The notes below the pieces were generated by a model. It saw only the letters and a list, made by a program, of their open reading frames with translations. It was not told where the DNA came from and made no database searches. 64,000 nt of DNA from Sphingomonas sp. (GTDB lineage: Bacteria; Pseudomonadota; Alphaproteobacteria; Sphingomonadales; Sphingomonadaceae). The position numbers and the translations under genes were made by a program. The stretch spans positions 1-64,000 of the forward strand of contig JAFOMG010000011.1 in the NCBI GenBank assembly GCA_017418975.1. Reading direction: 5' to 3'. This document shows, piece after piece, positions 26,692 to 36,604 of this stretch. The first letter of the stretch is position 1; the number at the start of each line of letters is the position of its first letter.

Positions 26692-27700
26692 AGTCGTCGT
26701 CCCCGCCCTTTGACGGCATCTGGATCGTGCCGTCCTTCACCAGGCCGCGCGCGATCGCGATCATCGCCTTCTGCGCGTCGAGCACATCGGCCATCTTCAT
26801 CGGCCCCAGCGATTCGATCTCGTCGCGGATGCCATCGGCGGCGCGGCTCGACATGCAGCCGAGGAACCGGCCGCGAACCTCTTCCTCGACGCCCTTGAGC
26901 GACTTGACCAGGATATTGCTGTCGATGTTGCGGATGAGCGTCGACAGGTTCTTGTCGTCGAGCTCGAGCAGATTGTCGAAGACGAACATCGCCTCCTCGA
27001 TCGCGCGGGCGACCTCGCGGTCGATCTTGGCGAGCTTGGGCATGACGCGCTGCTCGGTGATCTTGCGCGCGCCGGAAAGGATCTTCGCCGCCTCGCGCGT
27101 GCCGCCCAGCTGGAGCCCGCCGCTCGACTTGCGCCCGCCCATGCCGGCACGGCCCTGGAGCATCGTCTTCAGCGTCTCGATCGCCTCGGGCGGGATCGGG
27201 CCCAGCTTGGCGATGCGGCGCAGGATCTGCGGCTGCGCCGCCTCGGGCAAATGCTCGAACACCTTGGCGGCGATATCGGGATCGAGATTGGCGAGCAGCA
27301 CCGCCGCGATCTGCGGATGCTCCGCCTCGATCATCCCCGCGATCTCCTCGGGCTCGAACCAGTCGAGCCATTCGATCGCGGCGACCTGGCTGGCCGGCAT
27401 CACCCGGGCAAGCACGCCCGAGGCGCGCTCGGGCCCCAGCGCCCTGGTCATGATGCTCTCGATCTTCGGCGCCGGATCGAAGGTGACGCCGGTGCGCTCG
27501 CGCGCCTTGAAGACGAAATCGTCCAGGACGATCTCGACCTCGGCCTCGCTGACGTCCGCCACGTTGAACATCGCCTTGCCGAGCTGGCGCACTTCCTCCG
27601 GATCGAGCTTCTGGAGGATCGCCGCGGCTTCCTCCTCGCCCACCAGCATCATCAGGACCGCGGCGCGCTCGACGCCGTTGAAGCTGCGGATGGCGTTCAT
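26684..27700 (-). CDS. fliG: Flagellar motor switch protein FliG
   Basis: 338 residues. N-terminal FliF-binding domain (FNGVERAAVLMMLVGEEEAA, ILQKLDPEEVRQLGKAMFNV), the EHPQIAAVLLANLDPDIAAK middle repeat and a C-terminal torque domain with charged helix (FDNLLELDDKNLSTLIRNID). Rotor protein contacting the stators. ATGA overlap with fliF. Confidence 0.96.
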   Translation of the reverse strand: MNAIRSFNGVERAAVLMMLVGEEEAAAILQKLDPEEVRQLGKAMFNVADVSEAEVEIVLDDFVFKARERTGVTFDPAPKIESIMTRALGPERASGVLARVMPASQVAAIEWLDWFEPEEIAGMIEAEHPQIAAVLLANLDPDIAAKVFEHLPEAAQPQILRRIAKLGPIPPEAIETLKTMLQGRAGMGGRKSSGGLQLGGTREAAKILSGARKITEQRVMPKLAKIDREVARAIEEAMFVFDNLLELDDKNLSTLIRNIDSNILVKSLKGVEEEVRGRFLGCMSSRAADGIRDEIESLGPMKMADVLDAQKAMIAIARGLVKDGTIQMPSKGGDDDYV

Positions 27701-29379
27701 TGCGCGTCGGCCTTGATCATGTCGCGGACCGCCAGGGCGGCACGCGCGGGATTGTCGCGGGTGAAGCCGCGGACCAGGCCGACCCGCTCGTCATAGCTGT
27801 TATGGGCGCCTTCGAGCATGTCGATCGAGACCGGCGGCGCGCCGTGCCCGCCTTCCTCGCCGGCATGGCCACCCATCGACAGCGCCGGGCGATTGCCTGC
27901 GGCCGGCTCCTCGCGCTTCTTGAGCAGCGCCTTGGTGAGCGGGCGAACGCCCAGGAACAGCACGAGCAGCGCGATCACCAGCGCCGTCGCGTTGCGCGCG
28001 GCGAGCGGCACCCAATTGGCCTCGTACCAGGCCGGGCCCTTGTCGGCGGCATCGGCGGCGGTAGTGAACTTGCGGCTGATCACCGTCACCTGGTCGGCAC
28101 GGCCCTGATTATAGCCCATCGCGGCCTGGACCAGCTGGGTGATCTGCTGGATCTCCACCGTCGAGCGCGGCTTGCCCGGCTCCTCGCGCAGCAGCACCGC
28201 GACCGAGAGGCGCCTGATCCCGCCCGGCGCCTGGCGCGTGACCGAGACCTGCTTGCCGGTCTGATAGGCACGGGAGAAGCTGTCGCTCTGCTTCTGCGGC
28301 GTGGCCTGGCTCGCGCCGGCGGTGGCCGCGGCGCCGGCAGCGGGCGCCGCGCCGGGCGTCGGCTGCGCATTGGGCGCGGTGATCGTGCTGGCGGGCGGCG
28401 GCGTGTTGGAGAGCGCGCCGGGAATGCCGCCGGGCGCGTTGCCGTCCTTGCTGCCGGTCCAGGCGCCCTGCTCGGCCGCGAGCACGGCGCCTTCCTTGTC
28501 ATAGCTCTCGCGCGTCGCCTGATTCTCGTCCAGGTCGACATCGGCCTGCACCTCGGCGGTGAAGTTGCCGGCACCGACCAGCGGCGTCAGCAGCTGGACG
28601 AGCTGCTCGCGATATTTGTCCTCGATGCGGCGCTGATAGTCGATGCGGGCGTCGCCGGCCGAATTGGCCTCGTTGCCCTTCTTGGACAGCAGGGCGCCCA
28701 TCTGGTCGACGATGGTAACGTTCTCCGGCGCCATGCCGGGAACCGACGAGGCGACGAGATTGACGATCGCGCGGGTCTGCGCATCGCCCAGCGCGCGGCC
28801 GGGCTGGAGCTTGAGGATCACCGAAGCGGTGGGCACCGCCTTGTCGCGCACGAAGACGCTGGCCTCGGGCGTGGCGAGATGGACGCGCGCCTCGGCGACC
28901 GAATCGATCTCCTCGATCGAGCGGGCGAGCTCGGTCTCGCGGGCCTGGCGCAGGCGCTCGCCCTCCACCGCACGGCTGACGCCCATGGGGAGCTGGTCGA
29001 GGATCTGGTAGCCGCCCGGCGCCGCCTTGGGCAGGTTCTGGCTGGCGAGCAGCATGCGGGCCTTGTGGAAATCATCCTCGGCGACGGTGATCGAGCCCGA
29101 GCCGTCGATGCTCGAGCGGATGCTCGCCCCCTGCAGCGCCGTAGTGATCGCCGCCTTGTCGGCATCGCTCACATTGGCGAACAGGATCCGCTGCGGCGGC
29201 GTCGAGACCAGCGACCAGGCCAGGAAGCCGGCGGCGACCAGGCCGATCAGGAAGAGGAGCGGCATGGCCCGCCGGACCGCGGGCTGCGCGAGCAGGCCCC
29301 GCATCTGGGCGAGCGGCGCGCCGAGCCGACCGGTGGCGGACGGGATGGCGGCATCGGTGGAGGTGAGGGCGTTGCTCAT
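27697..29379 (-). CDS. fliF: Flagellar MS-ring protein FliF
   Basis: 560 residues: first membrane helix at about 38-57 (AMPLLFLIGLVAAGFLAWSL), YscJ/FliF periplasmic domains (DKAAITTALQGASIRSSIDG; EGERLRQARETELARSIEEI), a Pro/Ala/Gly-rich insert around 310-350, a second membrane helix around 450-470 and a C-terminal FliG-binding tail. 3 bp after fliE. Confidence 0.96.
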   Translation of the reverse strand: MSNALTSTDAAIPSATGRLGAPLAQMRGLLAQPAVRRAMPLLFLIGLVAAGFLAWSLVSTPPQRILFANVSDADKAAITTALQGASIRSSIDGSGSITVAEDDFHKARMLLASQNLPKAAPGGYQILDQLPMGVSRAVEGERLRQARETELARSIEEIDSVAEARVHLATPEASVFVRDKAVPTASVILKLQPGRALGDAQTRAIVNLVASSVPGMAPENVTIVDQMGALLSKKGNEANSAGDARIDYQRRIEDKYREQLVQLLTPLVGAGNFTAEVQADVDLDENQATRESYDKEGAVLAAEQGAWTGSKDGNAPGGIPGALSNTPPPASTITAPNAQPTPGAAPAAGAAATAGASQATPQKQSDSFSRAYQTGKQVSVTRQAPGGIRRLSVAVLLREEPGKPRSTVEIQQITQLVQAAMGYNQGRADQVTVISRKFTTAADAADKGPAWYEANWVPLAARNATALVIALLVLFLGVRPLTKALLKKREEPAAGNRPALSMGGHAGEEGGHGAPPVSIDMLEGAHNSYDERVGLVRGFTRDNPARAALAVRDMIKADAQ

Positions 29380-29382
29380 GGG

Positions 29383-29751
29383 TTACACCGGCATGCTCAT
29401 GATGTCCTTGTAGGCGGACAGGAGTTTGTTGCGGACCTGCAGGGTCGCCTCGAAGCCGACCGAGGCCTGCTGGCGGGCGAGCATCACCTTGGCGATGTCG
29501 ACCGTCTCGCCGCGCTCATAGGCTTCGGAGAGCGCACCGGCCTGGCTCTGGGCCTGGTTGACCTGCTTGAAGGCATCTTCCATCGACGCGGCGAAAGTCG
29601 CGGACTTGCTCCCCGACGTGCCCGTCACCGCGCCCGCCGGCGTCTCGTTGGCCTTGGCGAGCGCGGCGTTGCGCTCGAGGATCTGGGCGCGGAGCGCCAG
29701 GACCCGGTCGACGCTCATCGCGCCGCCGCCGATACCGTCGATGCCGCTCAT
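29383..29751 (-). CDS. fliE: Flagellar hook-basal body protein FliE
   Basis: 122 residues. Ends in the conserved FliE region VMLARQQASVGFEATLQVRN then KLLSAYKDIMSMPV. Joins the MS-ring to the rod. ATGA overlap with flbD upstream makes these two genes translationally linked. Confidence 0.95.
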   Translation of the reverse strand: MSGIDGIGGGAMSVDRVLALRAQILERNAALAKANETPAGAVTGTSGSKSATFAASMEDAFKQVNQAQSQAGALSEAYERGETVDIAKVMLARQQASVGFEATLQVRNKLLSAYKDIMSMPV

Positions 29752-31007
29752 GCCGAAGCCCTCGCCTTACCGGTGTCGATGCTCTCGCCCTGCTCGCGCG
29801 CCTTGGCGAGGCGGTAGCGCAGCGTGCGCTCCGAGATGCCGAGCCGCCTGGCGGTCTCGATCCGGCTGCCGCCGCATTCGGCGAGCATCTCGCGGATCGC
29901 GGCGAATTCGTGGATCTGGACGATGTTGGAGAGCGTACCCGCCGCCTCGATCTCGACGCGGCGCGCGGCCGGCCTGTCGAAGATCAGATGCTCGGGATCG
30001 ATGGTGCGGCCGCCGCAGAGCAGCAGCGCGCGCTGGATGACGTTCTCGAGCTCGCGGACATTGCCCGGCCAGTCATGGCTGGCGAGCGCATCGAGCGCCG
30101 CGTTCGAGATCCACGGCATCGCGCCGCGCCCGCCGGCATGGCGGACGACCATCGCGGCCGAGAGCGCGGCGATATCGCCGGGGCGCTCGGCCAGCGCCTT
30201 GGTGGTCAGCGGGAAGACCGAGAGGCGGTAATAAAGGTCGGCGCGGAAGCGGCCGGCGGTGACTTCGCCCTGCAGGTCGCGATTGGCGCAGGCGATGACG
30301 CGGACGTCCACCTTCTCCGGCAGGGTGCCGCCGATCGGCACCACTTCGCGCTCCTGCAGCGCGCGCAGCAGCTTGGCCTGGAGGTTGAGCGGCATCTCGG
30401 CGATCTCGTCGAGCAGCAGCGTGCCGCCATGCGCGGCGCGGAAAAAGCCCTGGCCGCCCGAGGAGGCACCGGTGAATGCGCCCTTCTGGTGGCCGAACAG
30501 CATCGCCTCGAGCATCGTCTCGGGCAGCGCGGCGCAGTTGATGGCGACGAACGGGCCCTCGCGGCGGGCGGAGCCGTTGTGGATGGCGCGGGCAAGGACT
30601 TCCTTGCCGGTGCCGGTGGGGCCGTTGATCAGGACGGTGATATCCGACGCGGCGACCCGCTCGGCCAGCGCCAGCAGCGCCAGGCTCTCGGGATCGGCGG
30701 CGACCGGCTCGTGCGGCCCGCGCAGCAGCGCCGTGGCGAAGCCCGCGCCGACCGCGGCGTCTTCCGCCGTATAGGAGAGCCGGGCCGGATTGCCGTCGCC
30801 GAACGCGATCGCCTGGCGGCCTTCGTCGCCCAGGATCAGCGTGCGCGCCGCGGCGGGCGGCACTTCGCCCTCGGCGACGAGGAACAGGTCCTGGGCGGCC
30901 GGCCGGCCGTCCTCGCAGGTGCCGATGGCGAAACCCTGGGCGCGCAGCGACGAGACGAGAGCATATTTCTGGCGCAGCACTGCGGCGGACGGGACGATGG
31001 ATCGCAT
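29748..31007 (-). CDS. flbD: Sigma-54-dependent flagellar regulator (FlbD-like)
   Basis: 419 residues. The N-terminal ~100 residues lack receiver-type acidic residues. The AAA+ domain has Walker A GPTGTGKE (129-136), the sigma-54 contact loop GAFTGA (176-181) and Walker B LLLDEIAEM (D200-E201). The Fis-type helix-turn-helix RIETARRLGISERTLRYRLA ends the protein. It most likely activates the sigma-54 promoters found before flgB and slt. First gene of the fliE-flhB operon; no sigma-54 site lies upstream of it, so it is probably the early (class I) switch. Confidence 0.92.
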   Translation of the reverse strand: MRSIVPSAAVLRQKYALVSSLRAQGFAIGTCEDGRPAAQDLFLVAEGEVPPAAARTLILGDEGRQAIAFGDGNPARLSYTAEDAAVGAGFATALLRGPHEPVAADPESLALLALAERVAASDITVLINGPTGTGKEVLARAIHNGSARREGPFVAINCAALPETMLEAMLFGHQKGAFTGASSGGQGFFRAAHGGTLLLDEIAEMPLNLQAKLLRALQEREVVPIGGTLPEKVDVRVIACANRDLQGEVTAGRFRADLYYRLSVFPLTTKALAERPGDIAALSAAMVVRHAGGRGAMPWISNAALDALASHDWPGNVRELENVIQRALLLCGGRTIDPEHLIFDRPAARRVEIEAAGTLSNIVQIHEFAAIREMLAECGGSRIETARRLGISERTLRYRLAKAREQGESIDTGKARASA

Positions 31008-31133
31008 TGGTTACCCCCTGAGACACCATCCTTTTGCCGCCGGCTTGGTTAACGCCGCGTAAAATTGCGTGTCCCGCAGCAACCTTGGTCCGGGCGCGTC
31101 TACGCGTGCGCGCGTAGCGGCGAAATTTTTTGC

Positions 31134-31160
31134 TTAAGCCCGGCGGCGGGCGGCCGTTCC
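31134..31160 (+). promoter_or_regulatory. Sigma-28 promoter of the flagellin gene
   Basis: TTAA, 15 bp, GCCGTTCC, matching FliA TAAA-N15-GCCGATAA and sharing the GCCGTT -10 core with the fliD and flgM promoters. The predicted start is near 31166, giving a leader of about 64 bases. Apart from this, 31008-31229 shows no recognisable element for flbD. Confidence 0.75.
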
Positions 31161-31229
31161 TTGGCCTGGCGGCTCCGAGCTCCCGTTCAGGGGGGTAGGC
31201 GGGAAGCCGACGAGCATGGAGTAACGAAC

Positions 31230-32114
31230 ATGACTGTTATCTCGACCAACACCGCGGCGCTGCGCGCCGCCAATGCTTCGACCGGCGCCAACAAGGCGCT
31301 GAGCACGGCCATGGAGCGCCTGTCGACCGGCAAGCGCATCAACAGCGCGAAGGACGACGCCGCCGGCCTGGCGATCGCCTCGACCATGACCGCCTCGATC
31401 CGCGGCATGACCCAGGCGGTCCGCAACGCCAATGACGGCATCTCGCTGGCGCAGACCGCGGAAGGCGCGCTCAACGAAGTGACCAACATGCTGCAGCGCA
31501 TCCGCGAGCTGGCGGTCCAGTCGTCGAGCGGCACCTATTCGGACGACGACCGCAAGAACCTGCAGGCCGAAGTCACGCAGCTGACCTCGCAGATCAAGGA
31601 CGTGCTGACCAACACCAAGTTCAACGGCAACACGCTGTTCCAGATCGGCAAGCCGCCGGCGGATCCCGCGGCCCCGGCCGCCGGCGAAGTCGCCGCGAAG
31701 ACCTTCTCGATCCAGACCGGCGCCGAATCGACCGACAAGATCACGATCAGCATCGACGCGCTCGACGTGGGCAGCATCGTGGGTGACGCCGCCGCCAGCC
31801 CGGCCGTCCCGGCCCTCTCGGTCGGCACCTCGGGCAGCGCCGACACCGCCCAGGGCACCGTGGATACCGCGCTGAAGTCGGTCGCCACGCTCCGCGCCTC
31901 GCTCGGCGCCGCGCAGAGCCGCCTCGACTCGGTGGTCAACAACCTGACGACCAACGTCGCGAACCTGAGCGACGCCCGCAGCCGCATCGAGGACACCGAT
32001 TATTCGGCGGAGACGACGGCGCTGGCCAAGGCCCAGATCCTGTCTCAGGCGTCGACGGCGATGCTCGCCCAGGCGAACCAGAGCCAGCAGTCGGTGCTCA
32101 AGCTGCTTCAGTAA
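31230..32114 (+). CDS. fliC: Flagellin
   Basis: 294 residues. Conserved D0/D1 ends: [40 protein letters not shown] and the C-terminal [20 protein letters not shown] with [15 protein letters not shown]. The variable outer domain is very short (about 140-200), so the filament should be thin and smooth. ATG 31230 has GGAG 8 bp upstream. Only one flagellin gene is seen in the window. It is transcribed divergently from flbD and followed by a strong terminator. Confidence 0.96.
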   Translation: MTVISTNTAALRAANASTGANKALSTAMERLSTGKRINSAKDDAAGLAIASTMTASIRGMTQAVRNANDGISLAQTAEGALNEVTNMLQRIRELAVQSSSGTYSDDDRKNLQAEVTQLTSQIKDVLTNTKFNGNTLFQIGKPPADPAAPAAGEVAAKTFSIQTGAESTDKITISIDALDVGSIVGDAAASPAVPALSVGTSGSADTAQGTVDTALKSVATLRASLGAAQSRLDSVVNNLTTNVANLSDARSRIEDTDYSAETTALAKAQILSQASTAMLAQANQSQQSVLKLLQ

Positions 32115-32193
32115 GCGCGTGCCGGTCGGGGTGTCACCCCCCTGACAGGCACCAAGGCCGGTCACCCCTTCTTGCCGGAGGGGGCGCATGGGG

Positions 32194-32224
32194 AACCCCG
32201 GTGGGATCGTCCACCGGGGTTTTT
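32194..32224 (+). terminator. Intrinsic terminator of the flagellin gene
   Basis: AACCCCGGTGG and CCACCGGGGTT form an 11-bp perfect stem around a 6-base loop (GATCGT), followed by a run of five T. It lies 80 bp after the flagellin stop and before the convergent peptidase gene. Confidence 0.92.
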
Positions 32225-32267
32225 CCTTGTCCGGCGAAGATCGCGCCGGCGCCCCGTGCTACTTCCC

Positions 32268-33614
32268 CTAGGGCTTGCCGCCGGGCTTCCATTGCGGCCG
32301 GGCATCGCTGTTGGCCAGCGCATGCAGCGGCTCGACCAGCGACTGGATCGCGCGCGTCATGAACGCGATGTCGAGATTGGCGAGCGTGTCGTCGGGCGTG
32401 TGATAGGTCGGCGTGACCGCCCAGCCCGAAATGGTGTGCGCCACCACCCCGCGCACGGCGAGCGAATAATTGTCCGAGCGCTCGAAGAAACGCTGCTCGG
32501 GATAGGGATCGGCGGTGACCAGCGCGCCATGCGCCTTCAGCGTCTCGCCCAGGGTGGATCGCTCGAAGCCGGTCATCATCATCGTGCCGGCGGGCAGCTT
32601 GGGATCCTGCGCGCCGATCATCTCGATCTCGATATTGGCGACGATCTGGTCGAGCGGCACCGGCGGGTGATCGCCGAACCAGCTCGAGCCATAGCCCCCG
32701 ATCTCCTCGCTGCCATAGGCGACGAACAACAGCCCGCGCCGGGCCTGCTTCGCCGCCGCCATCGCCCGGGCCAGCTCGAGCACCGCGGTGGTGCCCGAGG
32801 CATCGTCGTTCGCGCCGTACATGATCGTGCCGTCAGGCTTGCGGCCGAGATGGTCGAGATGCGCGGTGACCAGGATCACGCCCGCCTTGGGATCGCTGCC
32901 CGGCAGCCAGCCGATCGCGTTGGTGGTGATCGCCTCCTCGCGCACCACCGGCAGGCCGAGCGCGACCGGCGCGCCGGCCTGGGCCACCGCCTTGTCGAAA
33001 TCGGCCGAGGGCAGCGTCGCGAAGGCGGCATAGCTCGGCGGCGCCTTGCCCTCGAGCCCGGCGGGCATGCGCGGCTTGCCGCCCAGCGCCTTGGCCAGCC
33101 CCCGCGTCGCATCGTCCTCGCGCACGATCACCAGCTTCGCCCCGGCCGCGCTGGCGGCGCGGACCAGCGCCATGGGCGAGGCCTTGCCGCCGGTCACGAA
33201 CAGCACCTGGGCATGCGGGATCTTGGCGAGATCGGCGCCGTCGAACACCGCGGACGTGCCGGAAATGCTCTCGGCCGCGCCGACCAGCACCATGGGCGCG
33301 GCGGCCGGCTTGCCCGCGATCGTCAGCGTCGCCGGGCCGTTCAGCGCGTAGCGGATCACCTTGGCGGGCTGGAGATAGCCGGTCATGCCCGGCGCGACCT
33401 TGAGCCCATAGCCTTCGAACTGCGAGCCGACATAGGTGGCGGCGATCGCTTCGTCGCGGGTCGCGCTGCCGCGCCCCTGCAGCGCCTCGCTGGCAAGGAA
33501 GGATTCGTGCGCGCGCACCCATTCGGGGCGGACGGTCCATGCGTCCTGCGCGAAGGCCGGCGACGCCAGCAGGCCCAACGCCATCGCGCCGGCCAGGAAC
33601 AGATGCTTGGTCAT
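32268..33614 (-). CDS. Exported M28-family metallopeptidase
   Basis: 448 residues with a signal peptide (cut after SPAFA, about residue 22). A protease-associated insert (about 100-200) is followed by the M28 zinc aminopeptidase domain: TAHLDHLG (His, Asp), GANDDASGT (Asp), AYGSEEIGG (Glu-Glu), IEIEMIG where many relatives have Asp, and YHTPDDT (His). Probably releases N-terminal amino acids in the periplasm or outside. Unrelated to flagella; it interrupts the locus between flagellin and fliA. The intergenic stretch 33615-33755 shows nothing clear. Confidence 0.9.
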   Translation of the reverse strand: MTKHLFLAGAMALGLLASPAFAQDAWTVRPEWVRAHESFLASEALQGRGSATRDEAIAATYVGSQFEGYGLKVAPGMTGYLQPAKVIRYALNGPATLTIAGKPAAAPMVLVGAAESISGTSAVFDGADLAKIPHAQVLFVTGGKASPMALVRAASAAGAKLVIVREDDATRGLAKALGGKPRMPAGLEGKAPPSYAAFATLPSADFDKAVAQAGAPVALGLPVVREEAITTNAIGWLPGSDPKAGVILVTAHLDHLGRKPDGTIMYGANDDASGTTAVLELARAMAAAKQARRGLLFVAYGSEEIGGYGSSWFGDHPPVPLDQIVANIEIEMIGAQDPKLPAGTMMMTGFERSTLGETLKAHGALVTADPYPEQRFFERSDNYSLAVRGVVAHTISGWAVTPTYHTPDDTLANLDIAFMTRAIQSLVEPLHALANSDARPQWKPGGKP

Positions 33615-33755
33615 GCAATCCCCCGAATGGTCAGCGGGGATTTCTGCGGCAAGCGTCGATGCGGCGCAAGCGGCGCCGGCAAAGGCCCGGATCGGCGAGG
33701 CTGCGGCCGGACCGCCTTGCGATGCGGGATTTCGCCTGCTCGATGCTGGCGGCGA

Positions 33756-34520
33756 CTAGCCGAGCCGGCGCGCCAGCCCCTTCCTCAGCCGCGCATGCGC
33801 CGACGCCTTGATCTGGCAGATGCGCGCGGCCCCCACGCCCAGGACCTGCCCGATCTCCTCGAGATTCAGTTCCTCGACATAATAGAGCTGGATCACCTGC
33901 TGCTCGCGCTCCGGCAGCTCGGCGATCGCCGCGATCAGCGCCTCGCGCTGGTCGCTCTCCGCCAGCTGGTCGAAGGCGCTGGGCTCGTCGGACATGAACC
34001 AGGGGCTCTCGTCCGAATAGCTGTCGTCGATCGAATCGAAGCGCACCGCCTCGGCATTGGCATAGTCGGCGCGCAGCTTCTCCGGCGTCACGCCGAGCCG
34101 GGCGGCGACCTGTTCGTCGTCGGGCGCGCGGCCCAGTTCGTTGGTCAGCACCGATATCGCTTCCTGATAGGCCTTGCGCCGGCGCATCGCCCCGCGCGTG
34201 GTGGTCGCCTGGCGGCGCAGCTCGTCGATCATCGCGCCGCGCAGCCGGGTGGCGAGATATTGCTCGAAGGTCACCTGCCCCCGGTCCTCGAACGCCGCCG
34301 CCGCCTCGATCAGCGCGACCAGCCCGACCTGGATCAGGTCCTCCACCTCGACGAGCGAGCTCATCGAGCCATGGATGTGCCAGGCGATGCGCCGGACGAG
34401 CGGCAGGTGCCTGCGCACCAGCGCCTCGGGATCGCGCCGCGGCGGCGTGGGCGTGTAGGTCAGCGGCGTAAGGGCCAGTGAAGCCATGGCGTCCAGTTTC
34501 CCCGGAGTGAAAGCGTTCAT
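33756..34520 (-). CDS. fliA: Flagellar RNA polymerase sigma factor FliA (sigma-28)
   Basis: 254 residues from ATG 34520 (ATGA overlap with flhA). Sigma region 2: RHLPLVRRIAWHIHGSMSSL, VEDLIQVGLVALIEAAAAFE and TFEQYLATRLRGAMIDELRR. Region 3: AYQEAISVLTNELGRAPDDE. Region 4: LPEREQQVIQLYYVEELNLE and IGQVLGVGAARICQIKASAH. Directs the class III promoters at fliD, flagellin and flgM, and is held by FlgM, encoded about 3 kb away. Last gene of slt-flhA-fliA, so its own expression is tied to the sigma-54 promoter at 37534-37548. Confidence 0.95.
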   Translation of the reverse strand: MNAFTPGKLDAMASLALTPLTYTPTPPRRDPEALVRRHLPLVRRIAWHIHGSMSSLVEVEDLIQVGLVALIEAAAAFEDRGQVTFEQYLATRLRGAMIDELRRQATTTRGAMRRRKAYQEAISVLTNELGRAPDDEQVAARLGVTPEKLRADYANAEAVRFDSIDDSYSDESPWFMSDEPSAFDQLAESDQREALIAAIAELPEREQQVIQLYYVEELNLEEIGQVLGVGAARICQIKASAHARLRKGLARRLG

Positions 34521-36598
34521 GCGGGCAGCGCCTCCGGCGCGCCGATCACCGCGACGACTTCGACGGCCTTGTCCTCGGGCACTTCGAAGAAGCTCATCAC
34601 CGGCGTGTCGGGCAGGATCGTCTTGACCAGCTTGCGGATCGCCACCCGGATCGAGGGCTGGACGACGAGCGCGAAGGGCTTGGCCTCGGCGATCAGCGGC
34701 TGGGCGGCGCGCTGCAGCGCCTCGGCGATGCGACGGCCCAGATCGGGCTCGATCGTATGACGCTTCGAGGGATCCGAGCGGACCGCCTGGCCGAGCAGCG
34801 CCTCGAGCTGGCCTTCGAGCGTCATCACCCGCAGCGGCTCGCGCACGCCGCACAGGCGCTGGATGATCAGCGGGCCGAGCTCGGGGCGGATCAGCTCCAT
34901 CAGCTCGTCCGCGTCCAGCGTCCGCTGGGCGGCGACCGCGATGGCGGCGGCGATCCGGCGGAACTCCTTGAGCGGGATGCTCTCGGCGAGCAGGCCGCGC
35001 AGCACCTGGGTGAGCGTGGTGAGCGGCACCGGCGACGGGCACAGCGCCGCGACCAGCTGGGCCGAACGCTCCTTGAGCCCGTCGAGCAGCGCCTGGACCT
35101 CGTCCGGGCCGAGCAGGTCCGACGCATTCTGGATCAGGCACTGGTTGAGATGGGTGGCGACCACGGTGCCCGGATCGACGACGAGATAGCCCAGGCCCGT
35201 GGCGGCATCGGAATCGCCCTGGGCGATCCACAGCGCGTCGAGCCCGAAGGTCGGGTCCTTGACCGGCTTGCCGTCGAGGCGGCCCGAGGCCTGGCCGGTG
35301 TCGATCGCCAGCACCTCGTCGGGCGAGACATTGTCCTCGGCGACGACGACGCCGCCGATGACGATGCGATAGGTGAAGGGCGCCAGGTTGATGTCGTCGC
35401 GCACGCGCACCTGGGGCACGACGAAGCCGAGCTCCTTGGAGAGCTGGCGGCGCACCCCGGTGATGCGGCCCATCAGCGGGCCGCCGCGCCGCTCGTCGAC
35501 GAGCGGCACCAGGCCATAGCCGATGTCGAGCATCACCTGCATGTTGTCGGTCACTTCGTCCCAGCCGATCCTGGAAAGGTCGGCCGGCTCGGCCGGCGGC
35601 GCGGCGACGGGCTTCGGGCGGTTGGCCGCCTTGCGCAGGCGCCAGGCCGCGAAGCCGGCGGCGGCGGCGGCCGGCAGCATCAGGAAATGCGGCATGCCCG
35701 GGAAGACGCCGAGCAGGCCCAGGATGACGGCAACCGGCATCCAGGTCTTGTGGCTGGCGAACTGGGTGCCGATCTGGCCGGCCAGGTCGTGGCTCGACGC
35801 GACGCGGGTGACGATCGCCGCGGCGGCGATCGAGAGCAGCAGCGCCGGCACCTGCGCGACCAGCGCATCGCCGATGGCGAGCAGGACATAGGTGGAGGCC
35901 GCCTCGCCCACTGCCATGTGATGGCTGGCGACGCCGAGGATCAGGCCGCCGATCACGTTGATCGCCAGGATCAGCAGGCCGGCGATCGCGTCGCCCTTCA
36001 CGAACTTGGACGAACCGTCCATCGCGCCGTAGAAATCGGCTTCGGTCGACACTTCCTCGCGGCGCTTCTTCGCGTCGTCGGGCGTGATCAGGCCGGCATT
36101 GAGATCGGCGTCGATCGCCATCTGCTTGCCGGGCAGCGCATCGAGGGTGAAGCGCGCCGAGACTTCCGAGACGCGGCCGGCACCCTTGGTGACGACGATC
36201 ATGTTGATGATCACGATGACCGCGAACACCACCAGGCCGACGACATAGTCGCCGCCGATCATGAAGGTGCCGAACGCCTCGATCACATGGCCGGCGGCGC
36301 TTTCCCCCTCATGGCCGTGCACCAGCACGACGCGCGTCGAGGCGACGTTGAGGCCGAGGCGGAACAGCGTCGCGAACAGCAGCACGGTGGGGAAGGCGGA
36401 GAAATCGAGCGGCTTCTGCGCGTTCAGCGCCACCATCAGCACCGCGAGGCTGATCATGATGTTGAGGATGAAGAAGGCGTCGAGCAGGAAGGCCGGGATC
36501 GGCACCACCATCAGCGCGACGAGCAGCAGGATCGCGCCGGGCAGCGCGAAGCTCTTCAGGGCAGGGCCGGTCCCTGCGGGAAGCGAGAGTGCGGACAC
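34517..36598 (-). CDS. flhA: Flagellar export gate protein FlhA
   Basis: 693 residues. Eight membrane helices in the first ~310 residues, the FHIPEP-type loop ARFTLDALPGKQMAIDADLN between TM4 and TM5, and a cytoplasmic domain ending in the export-platform region. FlhA is the proton-driven export gate component. 6 bp after slt and overlapping fliA. Confidence 0.97.
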   Translation of the reverse strand: MSALSLPAGTGPALKSFALPGAILLLVALMVVPIPAFLLDAFFILNIMISLAVLMVALNAQKPLDFSAFPTVLLFATLFRLGLNVASTRVVLVHGHEGESAAGHVIEAFGTFMIGGDYVVGLVVFAVIVIINMIVVTKGAGRVSEVSARFTLDALPGKQMAIDADLNAGLITPDDAKKRREEVSTEADFYGAMDGSSKFVKGDAIAGLLILAINVIGGLILGVASHHMAVGEAASTYVLLAIGDALVAQVPALLLSIAAAAIVTRVASSHDLAGQIGTQFASHKTWMPVAVILGLLGVFPGMPHFLMLPAAAAAGFAAWRLRKAANRPKPVAAPPAEPADLSRIGWDEVTDNMQVMLDIGYGLVPLVDERRGGPLMGRITGVRRQLSKELGFVVPQVRVRDDINLAPFTYRIVIGGVVVAEDNVSPDEVLAIDTGQASGRLDGKPVKDPTFGLDALWIAQGDSDAATGLGYLVVDPGTVVATHLNQCLIQNASDLLGPDEVQALLDGLKERSAQLVAALCPSPVPLTTLTQVLRGLLAESIPLKEFRRIAAAIAVAAQRTLDADELMELIRPELGPLIIQRLCGVREPLRVMTLEGQLEALLGQAVRSDPSKRHTIEPDLGRRIAEALQRAAQPLIAEAKPFALVVQPSIRVAIRKLVKTILPDTPVMSFFEVPEDKAVEVVAVIGAPEALPA

Positions 36599-36604
36599 GG
36601 GGGG

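Noticed and set aside
31115..31136. Possible sigma-54 promoter for flagellin (CGGCGAAATTTTTTGCT)
   Set aside because: The GG and GC elements are one base too far apart and the flanking bases do not match; the sigma-28 element at 31134-31160 is much better.
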